38,769 nt of DNA from Actinomycetota bacterium (GCA_009701885.1 WLJH01000030.1:1-38769), one strand, 5' to 3'; shown: positions 26,046 to 34,215, numbered from the stretch's first letter. Program-made: numbers and translations. The notes: generated from the letters alone by a model not told the origin.

Positions 26046-28829
26046 ATGCACCCCCACCGGTCACGGTTCGTCTCCGCCTGCCAGCAGCTGCTGGCGCTCG
26101 GTGTCGTGGCCGCCGTCGTCACGCCCGCCAGCAGCCTGATCAGCCTCGACGTCGTGCGCCAGCCGCCCGCGTCCGGCTTCGTCGGTGCGCAGGCCGGGCA
26201 GGGCCAGGGGAGCGGCGCGTTGACGGCGTACGAGCGGGTGGCGCGGCGTGCCGCGACGCTGCCGGCGGCCCCCGTCGAGGCGAGCGTCCGTGAGGTCCCG
26301 CTGGTCGGCGCCCAGGCGCCCGCCGGGGTCGCGCGCCGCGCTGCCTCCGGCGGGGAGATGGTGACCAGCCGCCCCGAGGCGGTGACCGGCTACGCAGCCA
26401 TCGGCGTCACCTGGGCGCACGGGGTCGAGGTCGAGGACGAGGACCTGGTCGTGCGCGCCCGCACCGAGACCGACGGCGTGTGGTCCGGCTGGACCGACGT
26501 GGAGTACCACGACGAGCACGGCCCCGACCCCGACAGCCCCGAGGGCCGTCGCGCGCGTCCGGGCACCGAGCCGCTCCTGGTCGGCGAGGTCGACCGGGTG
26601 CAGGTGGCGGTGCTCGCGGAGGACGGCGCCCCCCGCGACCTCCGCCTGGCCCTGATCGACCCCGGCACTGCGACGAGCACGGTCACCCAGCGCGCGGCGC
26701 TCGACACGGCCGAGGCTGCCGAGACGGTCCAGACCGCGGCCGAGGGTCCCGCCGCCCGCGCGGGGGTCACGCCGGAGCCCCAGGTGTTCTCCCGCGAGCA
26801 GTGGGGCGCCGACGAGAGCCTGCGCGACAAGGGCTCGCTGCGCTACTTCGAGGTGCAAGCCGGCTTCGTCCACCACACGGTCAACGCCAACGACTACACC
26901 CGCGACCAGGTGCCCGGCATCCTGCGCTCGATCTACGCCTACCACACGCGCTCGCGCGGCTGGTCCGACGTCGGCTACAACTTCCTCGTCGACCGCTTCG
27001 GGCGCATCTGGGAGGGCCGCGCGGGCGGCATCGACCGCCCGGTCGTCGGCGCCCACACCCTCGGTTACAACGACTACTCCTTCGCCATGTCGGCGATCGG
27101 CAACTTCGAGGTCGTCCAGCCGACCCAGGCGATGGTCGAGGCCTACGGTGCGCTCTTCGCCTGGAAGCTCTCGCTCCACGGCGTGGACGCCTCCTCGCCC
27201 CGCCAGCAGGTCGGCAGCAAGGCCTTCCCGGCGGTCAACGGCCACCGCGACGCCGGCTCGACCGCCTGCCCCGGCAAGTTCCTTTACGCCCGGCTCGGCG
27301 ACATCCGCAGCCTCGCCGACGCCGCCCAGGTCGGCTGGGAGGGCCGCGAGCTCGACTCCGACCTCGTCGGCACCCCGCACCCCGACCTGGTCGCACGGCG
27401 CGCCTCGGACAAGCGGGTCGTCATCGTCCCCACCGGCGGCCTGACCAGCGTCCGCAAGCCGGTCGTCCTCGCCTCCGGCGTCGGCGGGTACGCCGCCACG
27501 CTGGTCTCGCCCGACCTGACCGGTGACGGGCGGCCCGACGTCCTGGGGCGGCTGCCCGACGGCTCGGTCGAGGTCCGCGGCGAGACCGTGGCGCTCCGCA
27601 CCGCGACCGCGACCCGCGGACACGACCTGCTCGCCGCCGCCGGCGACATCACCGGCGACGGCCTCGGCGACCTGGTGGGCCGGGACGCGGCGACCGGCCG
27701 TCCCACCATCTTCACCTCGCGCGGCACCGGCGGGTTCGCCGCCCGGCCGCTGGCCACCGACGCCTCCTGGTCCGGCTACGACCTGCTCTCCGGCGTCGGC
27801 GACCTCGACGCCGACGGCACCCCGGACCTGGTGGCCCGCGACGCGGCCGGGACGCTCTGGTTGCTGCCCGCCGGCGGCACCGGCGCCGCGGAGGTCCTGG
27901 TGCAGGGCGGCCCGCGCTACGACGCGGTCACCGGCGCGGCCGACTGGAACGCCGACGGTCTGGTCGACCTGCTCGTGCGCCGCGAGGGCGGCCACGCCTT
28001 CGTGCTCCCGGGCCGCGGAGACGGCACGGTGGGCGCGGCCCGCGGCCCGGTCAAGCGGCTGAAGGGCCGCATCGACCTCTCCGGTGCCGGCGACCTCACC
28101 GGGTCCACCGCGCCCGACCTCGTGGTCCGCCGCGGCGACGACCTCCTCGTCCTCGCCGGCTCCGGCACCTGGGAGACCGGCGCCGTCGTCGAGACCAACG
28201 TCGGTGCGAAGGGCGCCGACCTGGTGCTCAACGCCGGCGACTGGGACGGCGACGGCCTCGGCGACCTCCTGGTGCGCCAGCGCAAGAACGGCGCCGTCAA
28301 GGTGCGTCCCGGTGACGGTCAGGGCACCTTCGCGAAGGCGGTCCGGATCGGCGGCGGCATGGGCGACGTCCGGTTGCTCGAGGTGGTCGGCGACATGACG
28401 GGCGACGGCTGGCCGGATCTGATGGGGCAGCCCGCGGGCGGACCGATGCGGATCTACCCGGGTCGCGGCACTGCGCCGCTCGGCCCGTCGTACGTCGCCC
28501 ACAGCGCCCTCGACGCCACCCAGCAGCTCGGGGTCGGTCGCTGGGACGGCGACGGCGCCCCCGACGTCCTGGTGCGGCGCAGCAGCTCGCTGCTGCTCTA
28601 CACCGGCAACGGCCCGGGAGGGCTGTCCTCCTCGCGGAGCCTGTCCTTGGACCTGTCGTCCTACGACCTGGTGACCGGCATCTCCGACGCCCGGCTGGCG
28701 GACCGCCCCGACCTGGTGGTGCGCGAGCGGGGGACCGGGCGACTGCTGTTGGTCGAGAGCACGCCGACGGGGTTCAAGGCGCCGCGGGTGATCGGCGACG
28801 GGGCGGAGGCCTACGACCTGGTGGACTAG
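26046..28829 (+). CDS. Secreted peptidoglycan-recognition amidase with FG-GAP/VCBS beta-propeller, 927 aa
   Basis: A signal sequence or anchor lies at about 10-33. The N-acetylmuramoyl-L-alanine amidase (PGRP/amidase_2) domain spans about 255-425: FSREQWGADESLR, VHHTVN at 275-280, GWSDVGYNFLVDRFGRIWEGR and HRDAGSTACPG at 400-410. The zinc ligands are the His of the HHT motif, His400 and Cys408. From about 485 to 840, eight repeats of the D-x-x-x-DG-x-x-D-L-x-x-R type (for example DLTGDGRPDVLGR) recur every 50 residues or so, a calcium-binding beta-propeller probably used for surface binding. It should cut or sense the peptidoglycan stem bond. AGAGG lies a few bases before the ATG. Adjacent galactan genes and the repeat array upstream suggest wall-remodelling control. 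Confidence 0.9.
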   Translation: MHPHRSRFVSACQQLLALGVVAAVVTPASSLISLDVVRQPPASGFVGAQAGQGQGSGALTAYERVARRAATLPAAPVEASVREVPLVGAQAPAGVARRAASGGEMVTSRPEAVTGYAAIGVTWAHGVEVEDEDLVVRARTETDGVWSGWTDVEYHDEHGPDPDSPEGRRARPGTEPLLVGEVDRVQVAVLAEDGAPRDLRLALIDPGTATSTVTQRAALDTAEAAETVQTAAEGPAARAGVTPEPQVFSREQWGADESLRDKGSLRYFEVQAGFVHHTVNANDYTRDQVPGILRSIYAYHTRSRGWSDVGYNFLVDRFGRIWEGRAGGIDRPVVGAHTLGYNDYSFAMSAIGNFEVVQPTQAMVEAYGALFAWKLSLHGVDASSPRQQVGSKAFPAVNGHRDAGSTACPGKFLYARLGDIRSLADAAQVGWEGRELDSDLVGTPHPDLVARRASDKRVVIVPTGGLTSVRKPVVLASGVGGYAATLVSPDLTGDGRPDVLGRLPDGSVEVRGETVALRTATATRGHDLLAAAGDITGDGLGDLVGRDAATGRPTIFTSRGTGGFAARPLATDASWSGYDLLSGVGDLDADGTPDLVARDAAGTLWLLPAGGTGAAEVLVQGGPRYDAVTGAADWNADGLVDLLVRREGGHAFVLPGRGDGTVGAARGPVKRLKGRIDLSGAGDLTGSTAPDLVVRRGDDLLVLAGSGTWETGAVVETNVGAKGADLVLNAGDWDGDGLGDLLVRQRKNGAVKVRPGDGQGTFAKAVRIGGGMGDVRLLEVVGDMTGDGWPDLMGQPAGGPMRIYPGRGTAPLGPSYVAHSALDATQQLGVGRWDGDGAPDVLVRRSSSLLLYTGNGPGGLSSSRSLSLDLSSYDLVTGISDARLADRPDLVVRERGTGRLLLVESTPTGFKAPRVIGDGAEAYDLVD

Positions 28830-28856
28830 CAGACCTGGTGGCCTGGCTGGGGAAGC

Positions 28857-29549
28857 CTAGGGGTGGTGCCGCGCGGTCACGCGCTCGTCGGTCGCGACCG
28901 ACTCGAGCCGGGTCTCGTCGGCACCGACGACCAGGACCAGCGAGCCGCCGCGTGCGAGCGGCTCGGTGAGGACGGGGAGTCCCGGTGGGGAAGCCGGGTT
29001 CGCCGTCGACAGGAGGCGGCCGCCCTCGGTGAGGAGACTCCCGGAGGCGGCCGCTTCCCAGTCCGGTTCCGACGGGCCGACGGCCGCGAGGCCGAGGAAG
29101 GCATCGGGCTGGGACCAGATCTCCACGCCGAGGTCGTGCACGCCCGGCGGCACGCCGTCGGGGAAGCGCAGCCCCAGCGGGTGCAACGCGGAGGCGACGA
29201 CCGCGACCTCGTCGGCCCGTGGCGCCCAGCTCGCCAGGCCCTGCGGACCGCAGACGACCGCGTCCGGGGTCGCGTCCTCGCCGGCGTACGCCACCTCCAG
29301 GCCGACGGTCCACGCCGCCCCCAGGAACACCGGGCCCAGCCAGTGGCTCGGCAGGTCCAGCAGCAGCACGTCGTCCTGCTCGAGGTCGAGCTCCTCGACG
29401 AGCAGGTTGGCGGCCTTGGCCACCCAGTTGGCGTACGTCGTCAGCGAGAGCTCGGTCCGCTCACCGGTGGCGACGTCGTAGAACGTCACGAACGGCCGGC
29501 CCGGGTCGCGGCGCAGCTGGGTTTGCAGCAGATCGGCGAACGTCGTCAC
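28857..29549 (-). CDS. TIGR03089 family protein (AMP-binding-like), 230 aa
   Basis: The N-terminus (TFADLLQTQLRRDPGRPFVTFYD, ERTELSLTTYANWVAKAANLL) resembles the start of acyl-CoA/AMP-ligase folds, but the protein is short and lacks the ATP-binding and ligase motifs, so it is unlikely to be an active ligase. It matches actinobacterial TIGR03089, of unknown function, found next to manC and LCP genes (Rv3268 by recollection). The GTG start at 29549 follows a TAGGGT hexamer by 7 nt, placing the gene back to back with manC, 24 bp between the start codons. It converges on the amidase gene, 27 bp apart. Confidence 0.85.
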   Translation of the reverse strand: MTTFADLLQTQLRRDPGRPFVTFYDVATGERTELSLTTYANWVAKAANLLVEELDLEQDDVLLLDLPSHWLGPVFLGAAWTVGLEVAYAGEDATPDAVVCGPQGLASWAPRADEVAVVASALHPLGLRFPDGVPPGVHDLGVEIWSQPDAFLGLAAVGPSEPDWEAAASGSLLTEGGRLLSTANPASPPGLPVLTEPLARGGSLVLVVGADETRLESVATDERVTARHHP

Positions 29550-29556
29550 GTGACCG

Positions 29557-29566
29557 ACCCTAGGGT
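29557..29566. promoter_or_regulatory. Bidirectional palindromic -10 element ACCCTAGGGT
   Basis: TAGGGT reads outward on both strands: plus 29561-29566, ending 7 nt before the manC GTG at 29574; minus 29562-29557, ending 7 nt before the TIGR03089 GTG at 29549. The two hexamers share TA at 29561-29562 in a perfect 10-bp palindrome. Confidence 0.55.
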
Positions 29567-29573
29567 GACCTCC

Positions 29574-30647
29574 GTGATCGAGGACTTCTGGGCCGTCGTG
29601 CCCGCCGGCGGCGCCGGCACCCGGCTGTGGCCGCTCTCCCGCGCCGGCTCGCCCAAGTTCCTGCGCGACCTGCGCGGCACCGGCCGCTCGCTGCTGCAGG
29701 AGACCCACGACCGGCTCGCGCCGCTCGCGGGGGAGAGGATCGTGGTCGTGACCGGTGCCGCCCACGCCGCTGCGGTCGCCGACCAGCTCGGCGACCTCCC
29801 GGCCGGGGCGATCCTGGCCGAGCCGTCGGCCCGGGACTCGATGGCCGCGATCGGGCTGGCCGCAGCCCTGCTGGAGCGCCGCCACCCCGACGCGGTGATG
29901 GGCTCCTTCGCCGCCGACCACGTCATCACGGACGCCGAGGCGTTCGGTGCGGCCGTCCGCACGGCCGTCGACGTGGCCCGCGAGGGCTGGCTGGTCACGC
30001 TCGGCATCGAGCCGACCTTCCCCTCCTCGGCGTTCGGCTACATCCGTTCCGGCGACGCGCTGCCCGGCCACCCCGGCGCCCAGCACGTCGCGGCGTTCGT
30101 GGAGAAGCCCAGCGTCGAGGTGGCCACGGGCTACCTCGCCGAGGGCGGCTACCGCTGGAACGCCGGCATGTTCGTCGTCCGGCCCGGGGTGCTGCTCGAC
30201 CTGCTGGCTCAGTGGCACCCCCGCTTCGCGGAGTCCCTGCGCGCGATCGCCGCCGACCCCGGTTCCCTCGAGCGGGTCTGGCCGTCGCTGCCCAGGATCG
30301 CCCTCGACCACGCCGTCGCCGAGCCCGCCGCCGAGGCTGGCCGGGTCGCGACCGTCCCCGCCGCCTTCGACTGGGACGACATCGGCGACTTCGACTCCCT
30401 CGCTGAGCTGCTCGGCCGCGACGGCGAGCAGCCCCTCGTCGTTCTCGGCGACGACGACGCGGTCCGGGTCGTCGACGCCTCCGGCCTCGTCGTCACCGGC
30501 GGACGCACCGTCGCGGTCGTCGGCCTCCAGGACGTCGTGGTCGTCGACACCCCCGACGCGCTGCTCGTCACCACCCGCGCCCGCGCCCAGGACGTCAAAG
30601 CCGTCGTCGCCGGGCTCAAGGAGTCCGGGCGCGACGACCTCGTCTAG
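29574..30647 (+). CDS. manC: Mannose-1-phosphate guanylyltransferase, 357 aa
   Basis: It forms GDP-mannose from GTP and mannose-1-phosphate, the donor for mannolipids and mannosylated proteins. The nucleotidyltransferase signature AGGAGTRLWPLSR (11-23) with PKF, then FAADHVI (112-118), FVEKPS (175-180), and WNAGMFVVRP with the metal/sugar-binding Asn are all present, followed by a left-handed beta-helix-like end (VVTGGRTVAVVGLQDVVVVDT). There is no fused phosphomannose isomerase. The M. tuberculosis orthologue (Rv3264c) also lies near fbiAB and whiB2. The GTG start is fixed by the shared palindromic -10. Confidence 0.94.
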   Translation: MIEDFWAVVPAGGAGTRLWPLSRAGSPKFLRDLRGTGRSLLQETHDRLAPLAGERIVVVTGAAHAAAVADQLGDLPAGAILAEPSARDSMAAIGLAAALLERRHPDAVMGSFAADHVITDAEAFGAAVRTAVDVAREGWLVTLGIEPTFPSSAFGYIRSGDALPGHPGAQHVAAFVEKPSVEVATGYLAEGGYRWNAGMFVVRPGVLLDLLAQWHPRFAESLRAIAADPGSLERVWPSLPRIALDHAVAEPAAEAGRVATVPAAFDWDDIGDFDSLAELLGRDGEQPLVVLGDDDAVRVVDASGLVVTGGRTVAVVGLQDVVVVDTPDALLVTTRARAQDVKAVVAGLKESGRDDLV

Positions 30648-30685
30648 GGCGGTCAGGTCGCGGCAGCTCGAGATCGTGGAAGTCC

Positions 30686-30704
30686 TGGTCCACCCGCTGG
30701 ACCA
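30686..30704 (+). terminator. Hairpin after manC
   Basis: Perfect arms TGGTCCA (30686-30692) and TGGACCA (30698-30704) enclose CCCGC, 38 nt after the manC stop. No T-run follows. Confidence 0.5.
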
Positions 30705-30822
30705 CAGCCTCCACGCTGGTCACCGGGCCCGAGGAACGACAACACGGTGCCGCGTCCCGCTGCGTGCGTGCGCATGAGCTCTCGATGCGCGCGTCGTTCG
30801 CCACGAGAGCCCTGCAGTGATC

Positions 30823-30872
30823 AACTGGAGGTCCTACCCGGCAGCAGGTGCCGAGCAGGACCTCCAGTTCAG
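30823..30872. repeat. 46-nt palindromic repeat, copy 2 (13-bp arms)
   Basis: Perfect arms AACTGGAGGTCCT (30823-30835) and AGGACCTCCAGTT (30857-30869) enclose a 21-nt loop with an inner CGGC/GCCG pairing. Bases 30827-30872 align to 18335-18380 with 38 of 46 identities. Both copies are in the same orientation and lie in non-coding DNA. Confidence 0.65.
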
Positions 30873-30926
30873 TCGAGCTGAGACCCGCAGACGGTGGTCC
30901 GTGGACGTTGCCGCTCCCGCGGGCTC

Positions 30927-30952
30927 GCCGCACGGCGGTGTGACCGTGCGGC
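30927..30952 (-). terminator. Hairpin after the DUF3105 gene
   Basis: Perfect 9-bp arms GCCGCACGG (30927-30935) and CCGTGCGGC (30944-30952) enclose an 8-nt loop, 23 nt beyond the minus-strand stop at 30976. Confidence 0.55.
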
Positions 30953-30975
30953 TACGTCGGTCGAGGGGAGCAGGG

Positions 30976-31728
30976 TCAGAGCTGGGTCGAGGGCTCCGGG
31001 CTGTCCAGCTGCGGGTAGTCGCGCACGAACGTCTCGACGGCCTCGCCGCTGACCTCGGAGCAGTACTGCCACACGCCGACCTGCTTGGCCGGGTCGGTCT
31101 CCCCGGCGCCGCCGGCCGACCAGTGGGTCAGCGCGACAGTCTGGTCGTCGGGGAAGGGCTCGCCGTCCTCGGAGGTCCACGGCGCGACGATGAAGGCGTT
31201 GCGGCGGTCGGAGGTGTCGGAGAACTTGCGGGCGATGGCGCGCAGCTCGGTCATGGCCTCGGCGTCGTCGGTGAGCGACTCGTCGTACCACATCACCGTG
31301 AAGCCGTGCTCCATGTTGTGCAGCAGCTGCTCGAGCTCGGGGCGGTCCTCGGGGGTGTAGAACTCGCGGCCGATCGGGACCGGCGCCAGGCCCAGGACGC
31401 TCCAGTGCGGGCCGAAGGCCGGCGGGGAGGCGTCGTAGGTGGCCTGCTGGTCCTCGGGGACGTGCTGGCCGCTGCCCTCGGCGGACTCGGTGATCGGCTC
31501 GGCACAGACCGACGCGGGCGCGCCGATCGCGGCGAGCTCGGTGTCCTCGAAGCCGCGCTGGTCCCACCAGTCCTTGATCGGGCGGAACGCCGCGGCGCCG
31601 ATGATGAGGAGGGCGATGACCGCGCAGGTGCCGATGATGGCGACGTTGCGCCGGGCGTCGGCGCCCTTCTGCTGCTTGCGGATCTGGTCGATCTTCGCCT
31701 GGCGGTCGGACTTGGCGGGCTTGGCCAC
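30976..31728 (-). CDS. DUF3105 membrane-anchored protein, 250 aa
   Basis: A basic cytoplasmic start rich in Lys and Gln (1-27), one membrane helix (28-48), then an extracytoplasmic domain with the family's conserved residues: the H89-P region, PPAFGPHW (102-109), NMEHGFTVMWYDE (138-150) and two cysteines (Cys75 and the Cys of WQYCSEV) that may form a disulphide. The clustered His residues suggest metal binding; the function is unknown. A GAGGAC lies about 9 nt before the GTG. It follows fbiB on the same strand by 56 bp and may share its transcript, ending at the hairpin 30927-30952. Confidence 0.82.
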   Translation of the reverse strand: MAKPAKSDRQAKIDQIRKQQKGADARRNVAIIGTCAVIALLIIGAAAFRPIKDWWDQRGFEDTELAAIGAPASVCAEPITESAEGSGQHVPEDQQATYDASPPAFGPHWSVLGLAPVPIGREFYTPEDRPELEQLLHNMEHGFTVMWYDESLTDDAEAMTELRAIARKFSDTSDRRNAFIVAPWTSEDGEPFPDDQTVALTHWSAGGAGETDPAKQVGVWQYCSEVSGEAVETFVRDYPQLDSPEPSTQL

Positions 31729-31784
31729 GGTTCGGCTGTCCTCGTCGATCGGGTGGTGCCCCTGGCGGGCGTGTCGCGGGGAGT

Positions 31785-32777
31785 CTACGGAGTGGCGGGG
31801 CGCAACCGGACCTCGACGTCGGGTTCGACACGAAGTCGTGACTCGACCTCCCAGCCGTGGGCGAAGGCCAGCGCGGCGACCGCCCCCTCCTGCTCGAGGG
31901 GTACGACGACGGCCAGGCCGTCCCCGACGGCGGTGCCGGCCCGCGCGGTGACCCGGCGCACGGCCTCGGCCAGCTCCTCGGGGGCGGCGGGTGCCCCGAA
32001 GGGCGCCCGGTCGCCCGGGTCCCCCAGCAGGGCCCGCACGACGGCCTCGCGGGCGCCGTACCCGAAGAGGTCCCCTCCCTCGGGCCGCACCAGGGCCTGC
32101 GCGCCGGGGCCGTCGTCGTCCACGCCGAGCACCAGGTCGGCCCTTCCGCGCACCACGCCGAAGGGGCGCCCGCCGAGCTTGCCCTGGGCCAGCTCGACCG
32201 CCCCGGCGATCTCGTCCGCGACCGCGGGGGCGGTGACGGCCAGCTCGTTGCCGTGCGCGTCGACCCGCCCGGCGAAGTCCTCGGCGACCAGCAGCCCGGC
32301 GGCGCCGACCGCGATGTCGGTCTGGCCCTCGCGCCAGGCGCGCCCGGCGGTGTCGGTGACGACGACGCCCAGCCGCAGCCCCGTCAGGTCGTGCAGCCGC
32401 CGACGCAGCGCTCGGGCCGAGGCATCGGGGTCCAGCGGCAGCAGCACCACGGTGCCGAGCGCGACGTTCGAGGCGTCGATGCCGGCAGCGGCCATCGTCA
32501 GCCCGTGCCGGGTCCGCGCGATCGTGGTCGGGCCGCGGCGCGCCACCACGCGTGCCCCGGGCGCGGACAGCTCCTCCGCCAGCGCGGCCTCCCGATCACC
32601 GGGACGGGTGCGGCCCTCGGCCTTGCTCACCACCTTGCTGGTGACGACGACGACGTCGCCGTCGGCCAGCGGCTCGCCGAGGGCGTCGAGCGCCCCGAGC
32701 AGCAGCGCGGCCAGGTCGGTGCCCTCGGTGACCTCGGCGACGCCGTCCGGGGCGAGGAGGCTGAGCCGCCCGCTCAC
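31785..32777 (-). CDS. fbiB: Coenzyme F420-0:L-glutamate ligase, CofE/FbiB without nitroreductase domain, 330 aa
   Basis: This enzyme adds glutamates to F420-0 using GTP. CofE motifs run through the first 240 residues: DGDVVVVTSKVVSKAEGR, the ARTRHGLTMAAAGID region, LGVVVTDTAGRAWREGQTDIAVG and GRADLVLGVDDDGPGAQ. Mycobacterial FbiB has about 448 residues with a C-terminal FMN-binding nitroreductase-like domain that reduces dehydro-F420-0; only about 90 residues follow the ligase domain here. That reduction must be done elsewhere or by an unlinked protein. The start overlaps the fbiA stop (GTGA). Confidence 0.88.
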   Translation of the reverse strand: MSGRLSLLAPDGVAEVTEGTDLAALLLGALDALGEPLADGDVVVVTSKVVSKAEGRTRPGDREAALAEELSAPGARVVARRGPTTIARTRHGLTMAAAGIDASNVALGTVVLLPLDPDASARALRRRLHDLTGLRLGVVVTDTAGRAWREGQTDIAVGAAGLLVAEDFAGRVDAHGNELAVTAPAVADEIAGAVELAQGKLGGRPFGVVRGRADLVLGVDDDGPGAQALVRPEGGDLFGYGAREAVVRALLGDPGDRAPFGAPAAPEELAEAVRRVTARAGTAVGDGLAVVVPLEQEGAVAALAFAHGWEVESRLRVEPDVEVRLRPATP

Positions 32778-33787
32778 CGGGTGACCAGGTCGACCGCGGC
32801 CGCGGCCATCGCCGCGGTCGCGGCCGGGTCGCTCATCATCAGCGGCACCGCGGCCGCCGCCAGGCCGGCCTCGTGCAGCGCGGGCAGCGCGTCGGCGTCG
32901 CGGGAGTCCACCAGCCAGCCGTCGAGCACGCCCGCGGCCGAGCGGGCGCCGTAGTGCAGGCCCACGCCGCGGGCGCTGACCTCCACACCGATCGAGCGCA
33001 GCATCTGCTCGGCCATGCCGCGCACGTGCGTGCCGCCGACGATGGGGGAGAGGCCGACGACCGGGGCGGCCGTGGCGCGCAGGGCGTCGCGGATGCCCGG
33101 CACACCGAGGATGGTGCCGACCGAGACGACGGGGTTCGACGGCGGTAGCACCACCAGGTCGGCCTCGCCGATGGCCTCCAGCACACCGGGACCGGGCGTG
33201 CTCTGGTCCAGGCCCACGACGACGACGGTCTCGGCGGGCACCGAGGCGCGCAGGCGCACCCAGTACTCCTGGAAGTGGATCGCGCGCCGCCCGCTCGGCT
33301 CGTCGGGGTCGGCGACGACCACGTGGGTCTCGACCCGGTCGTCGGTCATCGGCAGCAGCCGCAGCCCCTCGCCGAGGGTCGGCTCCAGCCACCGCCGGCA
33401 CAGCGCGGTGGTGATCGCGGAGAGAGGGTAGCCGGCCTCGAGCATCTGGGTGCGGACCAGGTGGGTCGCCACGTCGCGGTCGCCGAGCCCGAACCACGTC
33501 GGCTCCACGCCGTACGCCGCCAGCTCCTCCTTCACCGACCAGGTCTCCTCGCGCCGACCCCAGCCGCGCTCGGGGTCGATGCCCTCGCCGAGGGTGTACA
33601 TCACGGTGTCGAGGTCGGGGCAGACCTTGAGCCCGTGGACCCAGATGTCGTCGGCGGTGTTGGCGACGACCGTGACCACGGCATCGCGGTCGACACCGGG
33701 CAGCAGCCCCTCGCGGACGCCGTGCAGCAGCCCCTGCAGGAAGCGGGCGCCGCCCATGCCGCCGGAGAGGACAGTCAATGCGCGCAT
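32774..33787 (-). CDS. fbiA: 2-phospho-L-lactate (phosphoenolpyruvate-type) transferase, 337 aa
   Basis: FbiA/CofD joins the guanylyl-activated three-carbon acid to Fo, giving F420-0 or dehydro-F420-0. Family motifs: LSGGMGGARF (7-16) for nucleotide binding, VANTADDIWVHGLKVCPDLDT (41-61) for metal and Fo, PPSNPVVSVGTIL and GLSPIVGG. The ATG at 33787 is chosen over the longer frame because upstream residues are not family-like and a CAGAGT hexamer lies 6 nt upstream. It is first in an fbiA-fbiB-DUF3105 unit, divergent from whiB2 as in Mycobacterium. The Fo synthase and FbiD genes are not in the window. Confidence 0.94.
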   Translation of the reverse strand: MRALTVLSGGMGGARFLQGLLHGVREGLLPGVDRDAVVTVVANTADDIWVHGLKVCPDLDTVMYTLGEGIDPERGWGRREETWSVKEELAAYGVEPTWFGLGDRDVATHLVRTQMLEAGYPLSAITTALCRRWLEPTLGEGLRLLPMTDDRVETHVVVADPDEPSGRRAIHFQEYWVRLRASVPAETVVVVGLDQSTPGPGVLEAIGEADLVVLPPSNPVVSVGTILGVPGIRDALRATAAPVVGLSPIVGGTHVRGMAEQMLRSIGVEVSARGVGLHYGARSAAGVLDGWLVDSRDADALPALHEAGLAAAAVPLMMSDPAATAAMAAAAVDLVTR

Positions 33788-33793
33788 GCGCCC

Positions 33794-33799
33794 ACTCTG
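33794..33799 (-). promoter_or_regulatory. Candidate leaderless -10 (CAGAGT) for fbiA
   Basis: On the minus strand CAGAGT fits NANNNT and ends 6 nt before the ATG at 33787. Confidence 0.4.
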
Positions 33800-33873
33800 C
33801 CGCAGCCTGCCACGCGCTCCGCGCCCTGCCCACCCCGCCGGGTGGGTGCGCTGGACCAATACCAGACTTCCGC

Positions 33874-33903
33874 TTGACGTCCGTGCTACGACAGGCATGT
33901 AAT
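33874..33903 (+). promoter_or_regulatory. SigA/HrdB-type promoter for whiB2 (TTGACG-18-TGTAAT)
   Basis: TTGACG (33874-33879) and TGTAAT (33898-33903) each differ by one base from the consensus, with 18-bp spacing. Initiation near 33910 would give a leader of about 50 nt carrying GAGAGG before the GTG. It contrasts with the leaderless promoters of most neighbours. Confidence 0.6.
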
Positions 33904-33960
33904 TCCACAAGTGTTCTTCGGTGCCGGACGAAGACGCACAGGGTCGAGAGGTTGGATGCC

Positions 33961-34215
33961 GTGAGAGAGCTGTTTCTCCTGGAGGCGGAGAGCGAGGAGG
34001 GGTCCTGGCAGGAGCGCGCGCTGTGCGCCCAGACCGACCCCGAGGCGTTCTTCCCCGAGAAGGGTGGATCCACGAGGGAGGCCAAGAAGGTCTGCCTCAC
34101 CTGCGAGGTGCGCCAGGACTGCCTGGAGTCCGCGCTGAGCAACGACGAGCGCTTCGGCATCTGGGGTGGTCTCTCCGAGAGGGAACGCCGCAAGCTGAAG
34201 AAGCGTGCCGTCTGA
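33961..34215 (+). CDS. whiB2: WhiB-family iron-sulfur regulator, WhiB2/WhmD type, 84 aa
   Basis: Four cysteines (22, 45, 48, 54) bind a 4Fe-4S cluster, followed by the GIWGG turn (66-70) and the basic end SERERRKLKKRAV for DNA contact. The core QERALCAQTDPEAFFPEKGG is nearly the mycobacterial WhiB2 sequence as I recall it. WhiB2 (WhiB of Streptomyces, WhmD of M. smegmatis) works with sigma-A region 4 and WhiA in septation control. The GTG has GAGAGG about 9 nt upstream and the gene uses a long-leader consensus promoter. It is divergent from fbiA. Confidence 0.95.
   Translation: MRELFLLEAESEEGSWQERALCAQTDPEAFFPEKGGSTREAKKVCLTCEVRQDCLESALSNDERFGIWGGLSERERRKLKKRAV

Larger units (their letters stand above)
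30648..30975. other. 328-bp region between convergent genes with three hairpins
   Basis: No gene is supported. From the left: a hairpin serving manC (30686-30704), copy 2 of the palindromic repeat (30823-30872), and a hairpin serving the DUF3105 gene on the other strand (30927-30952). Each neighbour has its own terminator, so the central repeat is an extra element. Confidence 0.55.

Noticed and set aside
30817..32784. 655-codon plus-strand open frame covering DUF3105 and fbiB
   Set aside because: Composition changes abruptly along it and it is antisense to two recognisable genes.
32839..33186. Short minus-strand frame inside fbiA
   Set aside because: It is a shifted frame of fbiA rich in Arg, Ser and Cys, with no start signals.
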